From: Microbacterium terrisoli
Lineage (GTDB): Bacteria; Actinomycetota; Actinomycetes; Actinomycetales; Microbacteriaceae
Assembly (NCBI RefSeq): GCF_030866805.1
Contig: NZ_CP133019.1
Location: forward strand, 2,790,001-2,854,000
Direction: 5' to 3'
DNA: 64,000 bases
Below the pieces are notes generated by a model. It was not told where the DNA came from, made no database searches, and saw only the letters and a list, made by a program, of their open reading frames with translations. Shown piece after piece: positions 1-8,904 of the stretch. A program made the translations under genes and the position numbers. Every line of letters begins with the position of its first letter. Position 1 is the stretch's first letter.

Positions 1-766
1 CGCGCTCGAGGCGATCGCGACCGGCGAGGCCGGCAAGATCGTCGTCGCGCGCGACCTCGTGGGCACGGTGCCCGAAGACGCCGACCTGCGCCGACTCATC
101 CACGAGTTGAGCACGGGCTACCCCGACACCTGGACATATGCCGTCGACGGCATCATCGGTGCGAGCCCCGAGACCCTGGCCACCGTGCACGACGGCCGCG
201 TCACCGCGCGGGTACTCGCCGGCACGCGTCCGCGCGGGGCCGATGCGACGCAGGATGCCGCGTCCCGCGCAGCCCTCACCGCAAGCGCGAAGGACCTCGA
301 CGAGCACGCGTACGCGGTGCACAGCGTCGTCGCGTCGCTGACCGGACACACCACCGGGCTGACCGTCGACGAGCATCCCTTCACGCTCGAACTGCCCAAC
401 GTGTGGCACCTGGCCACCGACGTGGCCGGCACGCTGTCGGACGGGGCGACCTCGCTGGATCTGATCCAGGCGCTGCACCCCACCGCTGCCGTCGCCGGCA
501 CCCCGACCGCTGCGGCGGTCGAGGCGATCCGCCGGCTCGAGCCGTTCGACCGGCGCCGGTATGCGGGGCCGGTCGGGTGGATCGACCAGCACGGCGACGG
601 CGAGTGGGCGATAGCGCTGCGCTGCGCGCAGTTCGACGCGCCCGTCGGCGGCGTCATGCCGGTGGTCGCACATGCCGGAGCGGGCATCGTGGCCGGCAGC
701 GACCCCGAGTCCGAGCTGCTGGAAACCCGCGTGAAGTTCCGCCCGATCGTCGACGCCCTGGCCTGA
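1..766 (+). CDS. menF: Isochorismate synthase, C-terminal part
   Basis: Cut by the left window edge; reading is open from base 2, giving 254 visible residues to a TGA at 764. The family turns chorismate into isochorismate, the first committed step to menaquinone (or a siderophore). Visible chorismate-enzyme motifs in order are GASPETL, LAGTRPRG, ALHPTAAVAGTP, YAGPVGW and AGAGIVAGSDPESE, which form the Mg2+/chorismate site in MenF/EntC/DhbC proteins. Menaquinone genes menD, menA, menE, menB and menC follow within 20 kb, so MenF is favoured over a siderophore EntC. The N-terminal half is not visible. Confidence 0.9.
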   Translation, partial: ALEAIATGEAGKIVVARDLVGTVPEDADLRRLIHELSTGYPDTWTYAVDGIIGASPETLATVHDGRVTARVLAGTRPRGADATQDAASRAALTASAKDLDEHAYAVHSVVASLTGHTTGLTVDEHPFTLELPNVWHLATDVAGTLSDGATSLDLIQALHPTAAVAGTPTAAAVEAIRRLEPFDRRRYAGPVGWIDQHGDGEWAIALRCAQFDAPVGGVMPVVAHAGAGIVAGSDPESELLETRVKFRPIVDALA

Positions 767-876
767 CGCTCCGCCCTGCCGGCTCTCGGCGCAGCGTCGC
801 TGCCCCGCCTCGCCCCACCCGACCGTGCTCGCCCACCCGACAGCGTCGCCGATTCGGTGAGCGCCACATGCAACTC

Positions 877-894
877 TGCAAGAGTTCTTGTGCA
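877..894. promoter_or_regulatory. Inverted repeat before the ArsR gene, candidate operator
   Basis: TGCAAGAGTTCTTGTGCA is a near-perfect inverted repeat (inner arms CAAGA/TCTTG) lying 28 bases before the ArsR start and just upstream of its apparent -10 box. Placement and symmetry suit an autoregulatory site for the dimeric winged-helix protein encoded next. This is inference from position. Confidence 0.4.
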
Positions 895-910
895 ATGAAC
901 GTTGTGGGTT

Positions 911-916
911 TAAGGT
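911..916 (+). promoter_or_regulatory. -10 box, leaderless ArsR-MFS mRNA
   Basis: TAAGGT ends 6 bases before the ATG at 923, so transcription would begin at or next to the start codon. The GAGG just before the ATG is too close to act as a normal ribosome site. Confidence 0.4.
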
Positions 917-922
917 CGAGGC

Positions 923-1501
923 ATGGACGAATCCACGCACCGCCGCACGGTCACGGTCGCCGACCCCTCCGCGCTGCGTGCGCTGGCGCACCCGCTGCGC
1001 CTGCAGATCATCGGCGCGCTGCGCGAGGACGGGCCGCAGACGGTCGGCTCCCTCAGCGACCGGCTCGACGCGGCGCCCGGGTCGATCAGCTATCACCTCG
1101 GCACGCTCGAGCGACACGGCATGGTCGAGCAGGCGCCCGAACTCGCCCGCGACGGCCGCGAGAGCTGGTGGCGTGCGAGCGCCGAGCTGACCACGTTCGA
1201 TCCCGTCCGGCTGCGCCGCGACCCCGCGCAGCGCACGGCCGCCCGCGCGATGCGACAGGCGTTCGTGCAGGGGTACACCGCAGATCAGCTCTCCTACCTC
1301 GAGCACGAAGACGAGCTCGACGAGGAATGGGTCGCTGCCGCCACCATCAGCGACGACCTGGCATGGCTCACCGCCCAGCAGCTGCACGAGCTCACCGCGG
1401 AGCTTGACGAGGTCGTCGCCCGCTGGCACGAGCGCGGTGATCGCGAGCGCGCCGGCGCCGCTCCCGTGCGCATCATCTACTCGGCGTACCGGCGGCCATG
1501 A
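923..1501 (+). CDS. ArsR-type winged-helix transcriptional regulator
   Basis: 192 residues. A winged helix occupies about residues 12-80: ALAHPLRLQIIGALREDGP, then a recognition region with SISYHLGTLERHGMVE and a wing. The C-terminal part is acidic and helical (YLEHEDELDEEW), as in ArsR-like regulators paired with MFS pumps in actinobacteria. No metal-binding Cys cluster is visible, so metal sensing is not supported. Its end overlaps the MFS start by 4 bases (ATGA), so the two are co-transcribed and probably translationally coupled. Likely represses the pair through the inverted repeat at 877-894; the ligand is unknown. Confidence 0.85.
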   Translation: MDESTHRRTVTVADPSALRALAHPLRLQIIGALREDGPQTVGSLSDRLDAAPGSISYHLGTLERHGMVEQAPELARDGRESWWRASAELTTFDPVRLRRDPAQRTAARAMRQAFVQGYTADQLSYLEHEDELDEEWVAAATISDDLAWLTAQQLHELTAELDEVVARWHERGDRERAGAAPVRIIYSAYRRP

Positions 1502-2721
1502 GCGCGGCATCCGCCATCACCACACGTCGCCGCACCCCCATCGTGGCGCTGCTGGCGGCCGGCGGCATCTCGCGTGCCGGCAACGCGATCACCGTGGTCG
1601 CCGTACCCCTGATCGCCCTGCAGATCTCGAACACCCCGCTCGCCATCGCCGCGGCCGGGATCGCCGCGACGCTGCCGCTGGTGATCGGCGGCGTCGTCGG
1701 CGGCGCCGTGGTCGATCGACTCGGTTTTCGCCGGGCGAGCATCATCGCCGACGCGGCCAGCGGCGCCACCGTGCTCGCCGTTCCGCTGCTGGCGGCAGCC
1801 GATGCGCTGAGCTTCGGCGCGCTGCTCGCGCTGGTGTTCCTCTCGAACCTGCTCGACGCACCCGGCGAAGCCGCGCGCTCGAGTCAGATTCCCGAACTGT
1901 CGGCCCTGGCCCGCATGCCGCTTGATCGCGTCGCCGCGATGCAGGCCACCGTCGAGCGCAGCGCGACGATGGCGGGCGCGGCGCTCGCGGGGCTGCTGGT
2001 GGCCCTCACCGGTCCCGCTCCCACGATGCTTGTCGACGGCGCGACATTCGCGGTCGCCATCGTCCTCACCGTCGCGTTCGTACCGCGGGTCGCACTCGAC
2101 GACGCCGAGACGGACCGCGGTCTGGGGTGGCGGGCGATGACCGCCGGCATCCGCTTCATCCTCCGGACCCCTCTGATGCGCGCCGTGGTCGCGATGGTGG
2201 TGGTCACGAACGCCATCGACACGGCGGGGCTCACGGTGCTGCAGCCCCTGTATGCCAAGGGCCTCGGTCACAACGGCGCGGAGCTCGGGATCATGATCGC
2301 CTGCTTCTCGGGCGGAGCGCTGGCGGGCGCCGGGTTGTACGGCATCATCGGCGACCGGGTCCCTCGTCATGGCCTGCTGATCGTCCTGTTCCTGCTCGCC
2401 GGTCCCCCGCCGTATCTCGCGTTAATGCTCGAGCCGCCGTTCGCCGTTGTGGCCGTGGTGCTCGCCGTGACCGGCCTTGCCGCCGGTCCCTTGAACCCGA
2501 TGCTGGACGCCGCGCTGTATCGCATCGTGCCGGCGGGCATCCGGGCGCGCGTGCTCGGAGCGCTGACCGCCGGCGTCACCGCCGCGATGCCGTTGGGAAG
2601 CCTTCTGGCCGGCATCGGCGTCGACGCACTGGGTCTGACCGCGGCCCTGGGCCTGGCGGCCCTGCTGTATGCCACGACGATCCTGTGCACCGGGTTCGGC
2701 CGCCGCTGGCGCGGCTTCTGA
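1498..2721 (+). CDS. Major facilitator superfamily transporter
   Basis: 407 residues with about 12 hydrophobic segments, the usual MFS size. The N-terminal domain has GGISRAGNAITVVAVPLIAL and a loop ending DRLGFRRASI, the typical cytoplasmic loop 2-3 motif (G-x3-D-R-x-G-R-R-like). It resembles the MFS_3 / enterobactin-exporter-like branch common beside ArsR regulators. Starts inside the regulator stop codon. A proton-driven efflux role is expected from the family and the regulator partner; the substrate cannot be read from sequence. Confidence 0.85.
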   Translation: MSAASAITTRRRTPIVALLAAGGISRAGNAITVVAVPLIALQISNTPLAIAAAGIAATLPLVIGGVVGGAVVDRLGFRRASIIADAASGATVLAVPLLAAADALSFGALLALVFLSNLLDAPGEAARSSQIPELSALARMPLDRVAAMQATVERSATMAGAALAGLLVALTGPAPTMLVDGATFAVAIVLTVAFVPRVALDDAETDRGLGWRAMTAGIRFILRTPLMRAVVAMVVVTNAIDTAGLTVLQPLYAKGLGHNGAELGIMIACFSGGALAGAGLYGIIGDRVPRHGLLIVLFLLAGPPPYLALMLEPPFAVVAVVLAVTGLAAGPLNPMLDAALYRIVPAGIRARVLGALTAGVTAAMPLGSLLAGIGVDALGLTAALGLAALLYATTILCTGFGRRWRGF

Positions 2722-2839
2722 CGGCCCCGCATCCCGGCCGCCTGGCCGCGGCATCCCACCCTCGGCCCCGGCATCTCCGGTGAGGGTTCTGCGGGCGGGC
2801 GGGCGGTCGGGCGTGTGTGCGGGCGTGTGGGGGCGAACG

Positions 2840-3646
2840 TCAGATCGAGCGCTGGTAGGCGCGCAGCGACCGCACCGCCCAGGTGAATGCGAGCGCCGCC
2901 AGCAGCACGAGCCCGCCGAGCTGCCACCACGCCGCGTCCGGATAGACGCCCGTCAGGCCGCCGCGGCCGAGCTCGACGGCCCAGGTCATCGGGTTCCCGC
3001 GCGAGACCGACTGCACCCAGTCGGGCATGAGCGCCGCCGGCATCATCGTGGTCGACAGGAACGTGGCCGGCAGCACGATCAATTGCGACAGGCTGATCAG
3101 CGCGATCTGGTTGCGCGAGATCAGCGCGACGCCGGTGGACGCACAGCAGAAGATCGCCGCCAGCACCGTCGCCACGGCCAGCGCCACCAGCATCCCGCCC
3201 GCGCCCCCCGGGTAGCGTGCTCCGGCCAGCGCGCCGATCCCGAGCACGACCAGCGACTGGGCCACGCCCACGATCAGCTGTTGCACGAGCTGACCCGTGA
3301 TGATCGCCGAGCGCGAGATGGGTGAGGTGAGGTACTGGTCCATGACGCCTGAATTGATGTCGTCGATGTACCCGGTGCCCGCCCAGGCGCCGGAGTACAG
3401 CACCGTCATCATGAGGATGCCCGGCACCAGATAGTCGATGTAGCCTGCCCCGCCGAACTGCGGCAGGGCGCCCAGTGCGTGGAAGACCTGCCCAAACAGC
3501 ACGATCCAGATCACCGGCTGGATGAGGCTCATCGCCGGACCCCACACCTGCCGGATCGAGACGATCAGCCACCGGCGCAGCACCTGGCCGGTCTGGGTGA
3601 ACCAGCCCGCGCGGCGCACCGCGAGGGCCGGAGCGATCGTGGTCAT
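2840..3646 (-). CDS. ABC-2 type transporter permease (DrrB-like)
   Basis: 268 residues with six predicted membrane spans, consistent with ABC-2 permeases such as DrrB. It contains the family-typical stretch around SGVMDQYLTSPISRSAII in the cytoplasmic loop, and a long extracytoplasmic segment. It follows the ATPase gene with a 4-base overlap, so the two form one exporter. DrrAB-type pumps move drugs or lipids out across the membrane. The substrate is unknown. Confidence 0.88.
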   Translation of the reverse strand: MTTIAPALAVRRAGWFTQTGQVLRRWLIVSIRQVWGPAMSLIQPVIWIVLFGQVFHALGALPQFGGAGYIDYLVPGILMMTVLYSGAWAGTGYIDDINSGVMDQYLTSPISRSAIITGQLVQQLIVGVAQSLVVLGIGALAGARYPGGAGGMLVALAVATVLAAIFCCASTGVALISRNQIALISLSQLIVLPATFLSTTMMPAALMPDWVQSVSRGNPMTWAVELGRGGLTGVYPDAAWWQLGGLVLLAALAFTWAVRSLRAYQRSI

Positions 3647-4665
3647 GCTGCGACTCCTTCCGGGACGGCGGGCGTGTGCTCGCCGAAGGTGTGTCCGACG
3701 AAGTGCAGGTACACGTCATCGAGGGTGGGGTGGGATGCTGCGACCTGGCCGTAGCGGATGCCCGCAGCATCCAGAGCCGAGATCACGGCACCGACGGCGG
3801 CTGAGGCGTCGTCGGTGCGGGCGGCGAGCACGCCGTCGACCCCGGATGCCTCGACCATGACGTCGCGCAGCCCGGGCACCCGCGCGATCGCCGCACGGAC
3901 GTGCGCAGGGTCCGGCTCAACGAGGGTGACGCGCACGGAGTCGCCGTGCAGGGCCGCCTTCAGCTCGTCGGGGCTGCCCTGCACGACGGCCCGTCCGCGG
4001 TTGACGATCAGCAGTTCGTCGGCCAGACGGTCGGCCTCTTCCATGTAGTGCGTGGTGAGGATCACCGTGAGCGCGTCCTCGCCCGACAATCGCCGGATCT
4101 CGGCCCACATGGCAGCTCTCGCCTCAGGGTCCAGGCCCGTGGTCGGCTCGTCGAGGAACAGCACGCTCGGCCGGTGCACGAGAGCTGCAGCCACGTCGAG
4201 CCGGCGGCGCATGCCTCCTGAGAACGTGTGGACGGGGCGGCCGGATGCCTCGATCAGCCCGAATTCGTCGAGCAGATGCGCCGCACGGGCACGGGACTCT
4301 GCGGCCGAGACGCCTCGCATGCGCGCGGCGATCTCGAGGTTCTCGGTCGCGGTGAGGAACGGATCTGTTCCGGCGCCCTGGGAGACGTAGCCGATCGCCG
4401 TGCGCACGGCCTCGGGCTCGCGCAGGATGTCGTGGCCGGCCACGCAGGCCGAGCCCGAGGTCGCACGAGAGAGCGTCGTGAGGATCTTGGTGGTGGTCGA
4501 CTTGCCCGCCCCGTTGGGGCCGAGCAGGCCGAACACCCGCCCGGCGGGGACAATGAGCCCCAGGCCGTCCAGGGCACGGACGGCGGGTCTGCGGCCGCGG
4601 CCGGGGTACACCTTGACGAGGTCGCGCGCCTCGATGGCGGCGCGGGGTGAACCGTTTTCAGGCAT
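3643..4665 (-). CDS. ABC transporter ATP-binding protein (DrrA-like)
   Basis: 340 residues. Walker A GPNGAGKST at about 49-57, signature FSGGMRRRLDVA, Walker B VLFLDEPTTGLDP and switch His in LTTHYMEEADRLA. The C-terminal 100 residues match the extra domain of daunorubicin-resistance type ATPases (VRVTLVEPDPAHVRAAIARV region). The start has a good ribosome site, GAAGGAAGGGA, a few bases upstream. It powers the permease encoded immediately downstream. Residues before Walker A include a basic insertion (GRGRRPAVRAL) that is commonly variable. Confidence 0.92.
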   Translation of the reverse strand: MPENGSPRAAIEARDLVKVYPGRGRRPAVRALDGLGLIVPAGRVFGLLGPNGAGKSTTTKILTTLSRATSGSACVAGHDILREPEAVRTAIGYVSQGAGTDPFLTATENLEIAARMRGVSAAESRARAAHLLDEFGLIEASGRPVHTFSGGMRRRLDVAAALVHRPSVLFLDEPTTGLDPEARAAMWAEIRRLSGEDALTVILTTHYMEEADRLADELLIVNRGRAVVQGSPDELKAALHGDSVRVTLVEPDPAHVRAAIARVPGLRDVMVEASGVDGVLAARTDDASAAVGAVISALDAAGIRYGQVAASHPTLDDVYLHFVGHTFGEHTPAVPEGVAA

Positions 4666-4757
4666 GGCGAAGCATCCCTTCCTTCTTCGGGTGATCGAAC
4701 GAGGATCGAAGCGACGAGTCGAAACGCGCCGGGCTGATCAGCTCTGGGTCTTGTCGG

Positions 4758-5660
4758 TCAGTCCTGCGTCTTGCGCGGACCGAACATCATGCGCGCCAGG
4801 ACCAGCATCATGACGCCCAGGCCGCCCAGGAAGGCCACGGGGGCCCACCACCAGCCGACGGTGAAGCCGAGTACCGCGATGACGGCGAACGTCAGGATCC
4901 AGATCGCCGCGACATAGACGCCGAAGCGCGCGGCGGTCTCGGGCTCCTGCTCGAACCGATTGGGCGGCATCTGGGCGTGCGCTCGTCGGGTCCAGGCCTT
5001 GTGCCGGTTGGTCTGGGTCGCCCCGAGGAACGCGTAGAGGATGATGGCCGCGATCACGCCGAGCGCGGCGAACACGACGCACCACACCGGCAGTGCCTGC
5101 AGCCCGACATAACCGGCGAAGCCGAGGCCGTAGAGCATCAGGAAGCTGGCCGCCGCATAGCCACCGGCACGGTTGTGCGGCATCGGGTGATTCGTCGTCG
5201 TCTCCTGCGCGAGCGAATCTCCGACGAGCAGGCCGAGCCCGGTCGAGGCCAGGCCGAGCAGGGCGATCAGCGGGCCCGCCACGAGCGGCAGCACCCCGGT
5301 CGCCCCCAGCGTGCCGAGCGTGACGCCGACGACGATCATGGCCGACCAGACGACGACACGGACGACGAAGCCGGGCTTGGGCCGCACCCTGTTGCGCAGC
5401 GCAAGCGCGGTGTAGCCGTTCAGAGTGGAATCTGACGCCGGCGCGGGCGCGCCGCCGGCCTCGCCCAGCAGTTCGTGCACGTCGCCGAGCTCGGCGACGG
5501 CCTGGAGCGCGGCATCCGTCGGAGCGGTTCCGGATGCCTCGAGCTCGGCGACGCGCGAGACCAGGTTCGCCCGGATCTCCTCTTTCAGGTCCTGCGCATC
5601 GGGGGTCATCTCGACGGCGGTGAAGGCCTCGTCGAGCAGGCGGTGGATGTCGGTGTTCAT
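4758..5660 (-). CDS. Membrane protein with N-terminal HAAS/permease-prefix domain
   Basis: 300 residues from the ATG at 5660, which overlaps the PadR stop by 4 bases; a longer in-frame reading exists but runs back through PadR. Residues 1-65 form a helical soluble domain (DLKEEIRANLVSRVAELE, then DAALQAVAELGDVHELL) like the HAAS/DUF1700 module that pairs with PadR-type regulators. Six to seven hydrophobic segments follow. Known PadR-HAAS pairs act in envelope stress or transport control, but the exact role here is unknown. Confidence 0.7.
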   Translation of the reverse strand: MNTDIHRLLDEAFTAVEMTPDAQDLKEEIRANLVSRVAELEASGTAPTDAALQAVAELGDVHELLGEAGGAPAPASDSTLNGYTALALRNRVRPKPGFVVRVVVWSAMIVVGVTLGTLGATGVLPLVAGPLIALLGLASTGLGLLVGDSLAQETTTNHPMPHNRAGGYAAASFLMLYGLGFAGYVGLQALPVWCVVFAALGVIAAIILYAFLGATQTNRHKAWTRRAHAQMPPNRFEQEPETAARFGVYVAAIWILTFAVIAVLGFTVGWWWAPVAFLGGLGVMMLVLARMMFGPRKTQD

Positions 5661-6025
5661 CGGTGTGTGCCCTTCGGGGAGGTGTCGGAGACGTCCAGCA
5701 GGGCGTCGATCACATGCCGGGTGGCGACCCACGCGGCGACGTTGGAGGTGTAGACGGCGCGGCCGGCGTCGGTGATGCGGTAGTACTTGCGCCGCCCGCC
5801 CTGGGTCTCGTCCCCCCAGTACGATTCGACGAGCCCGTCGCGCTCGAGCCGGCGATACGTGGCGTAGAGCGTGGCCTCTTTGATCTCGTGCTCGCCGCCG
5901 GTGGCCTCGCGGATCGCCTTGTAGATCTCAAAGCCGTAGCGGTCGCCGCCCCGCAGCACGCCGAGCACGATCGTGTCGGTGTGGCCGCGGATGAGGTCCG
6001 CTGCGAATGCACTGTCTTTCGTCAC
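5657..6025 (-). CDS. PadR family transcriptional regulator
   Basis: 122 residues with a PadR winged helix: VLGVLRGGDRYGFEIYKAI, then EIKEATLYATYRRLERDGLV and a wing with GGRRKYYRITDAGR. A C-terminal helix for dimerisation follows. First gene of a unit with the HAAS-type membrane protein, and possibly with the DrrAB-like exporter 92 bases further down. An AT-rich palindromic region lies directly upstream and probably holds its own operator. Confidence 0.88.
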   Translation of the reverse strand: MTKDSAFAADLIRGHTDTIVLGVLRGGDRYGFEIYKAIREATGGEHEIKEATLYATYRRLERDGLVESYWGDETQGGRRKYYRITDAGRAVYTSNVAAWVATRHVIDALLDVSDTSPKGTHR

Positions 6026-6057
6026 GTCAATTACTGTATCACATCAAGTACTTGACG
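6025..6057. promoter_or_regulatory. Candidate PadR operator
   Basis: Upstream of padR there is a rare AT-rich patch with CGTCAA at 6025-6030 and its inverse TTGACG at 6052-6057, enclosing the perfect palindrome TCAAGTACTTGA at 6044-6055. It overlaps the region where the promoter must lie. Autoregulation is usual for PadR proteins; binding here is inferred. Confidence 0.45.
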
Positions 6058-6111
6058 ACACCAACACTTCGCTCGACGGCAGGGCGGGCCGGCGGAGGGT
6101 GGGCGCGCAGG

Positions 6112-6975
6112 TCAGGTCGCGCGCAGACGCTCACGCTCGGCGGCGACGTCGAAGGATGCCGCGGGCCACCGCGGATCGATCTCCAGAAGCGCGTTCAGCA
6201 ACAGCGATTGCACCGCGAGCCGCGCGTACCACTTGTGGTTGGCCGGCACGACATACCAGGGGGCGTTCGCGGTGGACGTGCGCTCGAACACCGACTGATA
6301 CGCCTTCATGTAGTCGGGCCACAGCTTGCGCTCGTCCACGTCATCGGGATTGTATTTCCAGTGCTTGTCGGGACGGTCGAGCCGGTCCATCAGCCGGTCG
6401 CGCTGCTCGTGGGCGGAGATGTGCAGCATGACCTTGACGATGTGGGTGCCGGCGTCGGTGAGCTCCTTCTCGAAGTCGACGATCGCCCCGTACCGCCGCT
6501 CGATCTCCTCCTCGGGCGCGAGTGAGCGCACCTTGCCGATCAGCACGTCCTCGTAGTGCGACCGGTCGAACACGCCGATCATGCCGGGGGCGGGCGCCTG
6601 CGGCCGGACCCGCCACAGAAAGTCGTGCGCGAGCTCTTCGGGCGTGGGCTTCTTGAAGGCCGTCAGCTGCACCCCCTGCGGGTCGACAGAGCCCACGACG
6701 TGGCGCACGATCCCCCCTTTGCCCGCGGTGTCCATCGCCTGCAGGATCAGCAGCACCGATGCCTCAGATGTCCCGCCGCGGGCGGACGCGTACAGCCGTT
6801 CCTGCAGCTCGCTGAGCTCATCGGCCCCCGCGACCAGATCGGCGACGGCGTCGCGCTTGCGGCGCCCATAGCCGGGGCTGGCGTCGGCATCGACGCGGTC
6901 CAGTCGAAAGCCGCCGGTCGCCCGCAGCAGGGTCGATGCGTCGCCGTTCCAGTGCTTCTGGCTCTTCGGGGTCAT
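6112..6975 (-). CDS. ppk2: Polyphosphate kinase 2 family phosphotransferase
   Basis: 287 residues from the ATG at 6975; PPK2 proteins are usually 230-300 residues. Visible motifs are Walker A-like LQAMDTAGKGGIVRHV, Walker B-like GVFDRSHYEDVLI, and a lid with arginines around EQRDRLMDRLDRPDKHWKY. The family transfers phosphate between polyphosphate and nucleotides. The fused N-terminal GNGDASTLLRATGG-like stretch and the YEDVL context resemble the actinobacterial group that phosphorylates AMP or ADP from polyphosphate. Stands alone between the PadR unit and menD. Confidence 0.88.
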   Translation of the reverse strand: MTPKSQKHWNGDASTLLRATGGFRLDRVDADASPGYGRRKRDAVADLVAGADELSELQERLYASARGGTSEASVLLILQAMDTAGKGGIVRHVVGSVDPQGVQLTAFKKPTPEELAHDFLWRVRPQAPAPGMIGVFDRSHYEDVLIGKVRSLAPEEEIERRYGAIVDFEKELTDAGTHIVKVMLHISAHEQRDRLMDRLDRPDKHWKYNPDDVDERKLWPDYMKAYQSVFERTSTANAPWYVVPANHKWYARLAVQSLLLNALLEIDPRWPAASFDVAAERERLRAT

Positions 6976-7080
6976 GCGTCTCATCATGGCCGTCCGAGCA
7001 CCGCCGGTCCAGCACCGCCTCACCGCGGTCCACGCGGCGCCGCGGCCCGCCCCCAGCGCCGCGCGCGCATCGCTGCGCCC

Positions 7081-8904
7081 TCAGCGCTCCAGCGGCACCT
7101 CGATGATGCGCCGGCCGCCGCGGCCCGCCGTGAGCTCCTGATCCAGCGCCGTGCGCGTGGTCACCCGCTCGTAATCCCAGCCGTAGGCCGTGGCCAGGGC
7201 CGCGACATCCACCGCCTGCGGCGTGTACATGACGCGGCGCATCGGAGCGTCAGCGGCGGTGGATGCCACCTCCAGCCCGTCGAAGATCGTGCCGCCGCCG
7301 TCGTTGCCGACGATGATCTGGATGCGCGGGTCGACTTCACCGTCCGGCAGCAGCAGCGCTCCCACGTCATGCAGCAGGGCGAGATCGCCCAGCAGCACGC
7401 GCGTGACGCCGAGCTCTCCGTTGCGCTGGCTCGCCAGCGCCACGCCGAGCGCGGTGGAGACCGTGCCGTCGATGCCGGCGAGTCCCCGGTTGGCGTGGAC
7501 GGGGACCTTCTTTCCGGGCAGGATGCCGTCGGCCACTCGCACCAGGCGCGACGAGCCGAACACCAGTCGGTCGTGCGGCCAGGTGGCCCGCCACACGGCG
7601 TCGACCAGCAGCTCCCGCGTCACCGCGGTGCGCGCGATCGCGACCTCGGCGGCCAGCGCGCGCAGCCGTTCGCTGGGCACCGCCGAGGCAAGTCCCGTCG
7701 CGTCCGGCGCCGCCGGGGCGAGATCGACTTCGGCAGCACGCGAGGCGCGCATCCAGGTGCCGAGCCAGTCCCGGTCAGCGGCCCCTCGTGCCACCGTGGC
7801 CGCCGTGACATGCGCGGTCGCGCCGTTGAGGTTCAGCGGTTCGCCGCCGCCGGTCACAGCGATCACCTCGAGGTCGCCGCGCGAGAGCAGCGCCGTCACC
7901 TCTCGTGACAAGGTCGGGTGGCCGTAGACGACGACGCGCTCGATGCGCCCGCCCAGCTCGGCATCGCGCAGCGCTGCACGGTAGCCGTGCACGATCTGCC
8001 GGCCGAAACGCGCGCCGCTGACGATCTCGGCGATCAGCGGCCAGCCGCCCTCATATGCAAGCTGCTCGGCCGCCGGTCCTCCGTCGGCTCCGGCGACCAC
8101 GACCGTGCGGGGACCGCGCGGCAGCTCGACGGGACCGGCATCCTGACCCGAGGCACCATCGAGATCGCGCGAACTGCGACGACCAGGTCCGTCGGCGCGC
8201 AGTTCGCGCAGTCTCGACGCATCGGTGGCGGCGGCGGCCCTCGCAGCGAACCATGCGGGGAACGCACCCGACAGCGGCGCACGGTAGGGGAGGTTCAGGT
8301 GCGCGGGTCCGGGGCGACCCGAAACGCCCAGTGCGGCATCCATCGCCTCGTCGGCTGCCGCCCGCACCGCCGCCGTCGCCGGTGACGTGCCGTCTGCGTC
8401 GGTCGCCTCGGGCACGGGCAGGTCGTCTTCCCACCGCACGTGCGCGCCGTAGATCCCGACTTGGCGCGTGGTCTGGTTGGCACCCACGCCGCGCAGCTCG
8501 GGCGGACGATCGGCTGTCAGCAGCAGCAGAGGGACGCCCGCATGGTCCGCCTCGAGCACGGCCGGCAGCAGGTTCGCCGTTGCGGTGCCCGATGTGCAGA
8601 TCACGGCCGCCGGGATCCCGGTCTCGCGCCCGACACCCAGGGCGGTGAACCCGGCGACGCGCTCATCGATGCGCACGTGCAGCGCGATCGCTCCACGCTC
8701 CTCGAACTCGGCGGCCACCAGCGCCAGCGCCTGGGATCGCGATCCGGGACTGAGCACCACGTGCTGCACTCCCCGTTCGACCAGCCGCGCCAGCAGGGCG
8801 GCAGCAGCATCGGTCGCCGGCGAGGGCCGCCCGCCGGCAGAAGCCGGGCCGACCGGATCAGGGCCGACCGGATCAGGGCCGACCGGATCAGACTCGGCGC
8901 TCAC
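7081..8904 (-). CDS. menD: SEPHCHC synthase (menaquinone synthesis)
   Basis: 607 residues. Thiamine-diphosphate enzyme that joins isochorismate and 2-oxoglutarate in menaquinone synthesis. N-terminal domain: VVLSPGSRSQALALVA, the catalytic-Glu segment RIDERVAGF, CTSGTATANLLPAVLEA, and TADRPPELRGVGANQT. C-terminal cofactor domain: VHANRGLAGIDGTVSTALG, LLGDLALLHD and VGNDGGGTIF. The first 20 residues are a low-complexity leader with DPVGP three times, from a 15-base tandem repeat, and lie before the conserved domain. The start overlaps the upstream PLDc_N gene by 4 bases. Confidence 0.94.
   Translation of the reverse strand: MSAESDPVGPDPVGPDPVGPASAGGRPSPATDAAAALLARLVERGVQHVVLSPGSRSQALALVAAEFEERGAIALHVRIDERVAGFTALGVGRETGIPAAVICTSGTATANLLPAVLEADHAGVPLLLLTADRPPELRGVGANQTTRQVGIYGAHVRWEDDLPVPEATDADGTSPATAAVRAAADEAMDAALGVSGRPGPAHLNLPYRAPLSGAFPAWFAARAAAATDASRLRELRADGPGRRSSRDLDGASGQDAGPVELPRGPRTVVVAGADGGPAAEQLAYEGGWPLIAEIVSGARFGRQIVHGYRAALRDAELGGRIERVVVYGHPTLSREVTALLSRGDLEVIAVTGGGEPLNLNGATAHVTAATVARGAADRDWLGTWMRASRAAEVDLAPAAPDATGLASAVPSERLRALAAEVAIARTAVTRELLVDAVWRATWPHDRLVFGSSRLVRVADGILPGKKVPVHANRGLAGIDGTVSTALGVALASQRNGELGVTRVLLGDLALLHDVGALLLPDGEVDPRIQIIVGNDGGGTIFDGLEVASTAADAPMRRVMYTPQAVDVAALATAYGWDYERVTTRTALDQELTAGRGGRRIIEVPLER
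8846..8890. repeat. 15-bp tandem repeat, three copies, inside menD 5' end
   Basis: Three identical copies of GGGCCGACCGGATCA, in frame with menD, give DPVGP three times near the N-terminus. Perfect identity suggests recent slippage expansion in a region that tolerates length change. Confidence 0.9.
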
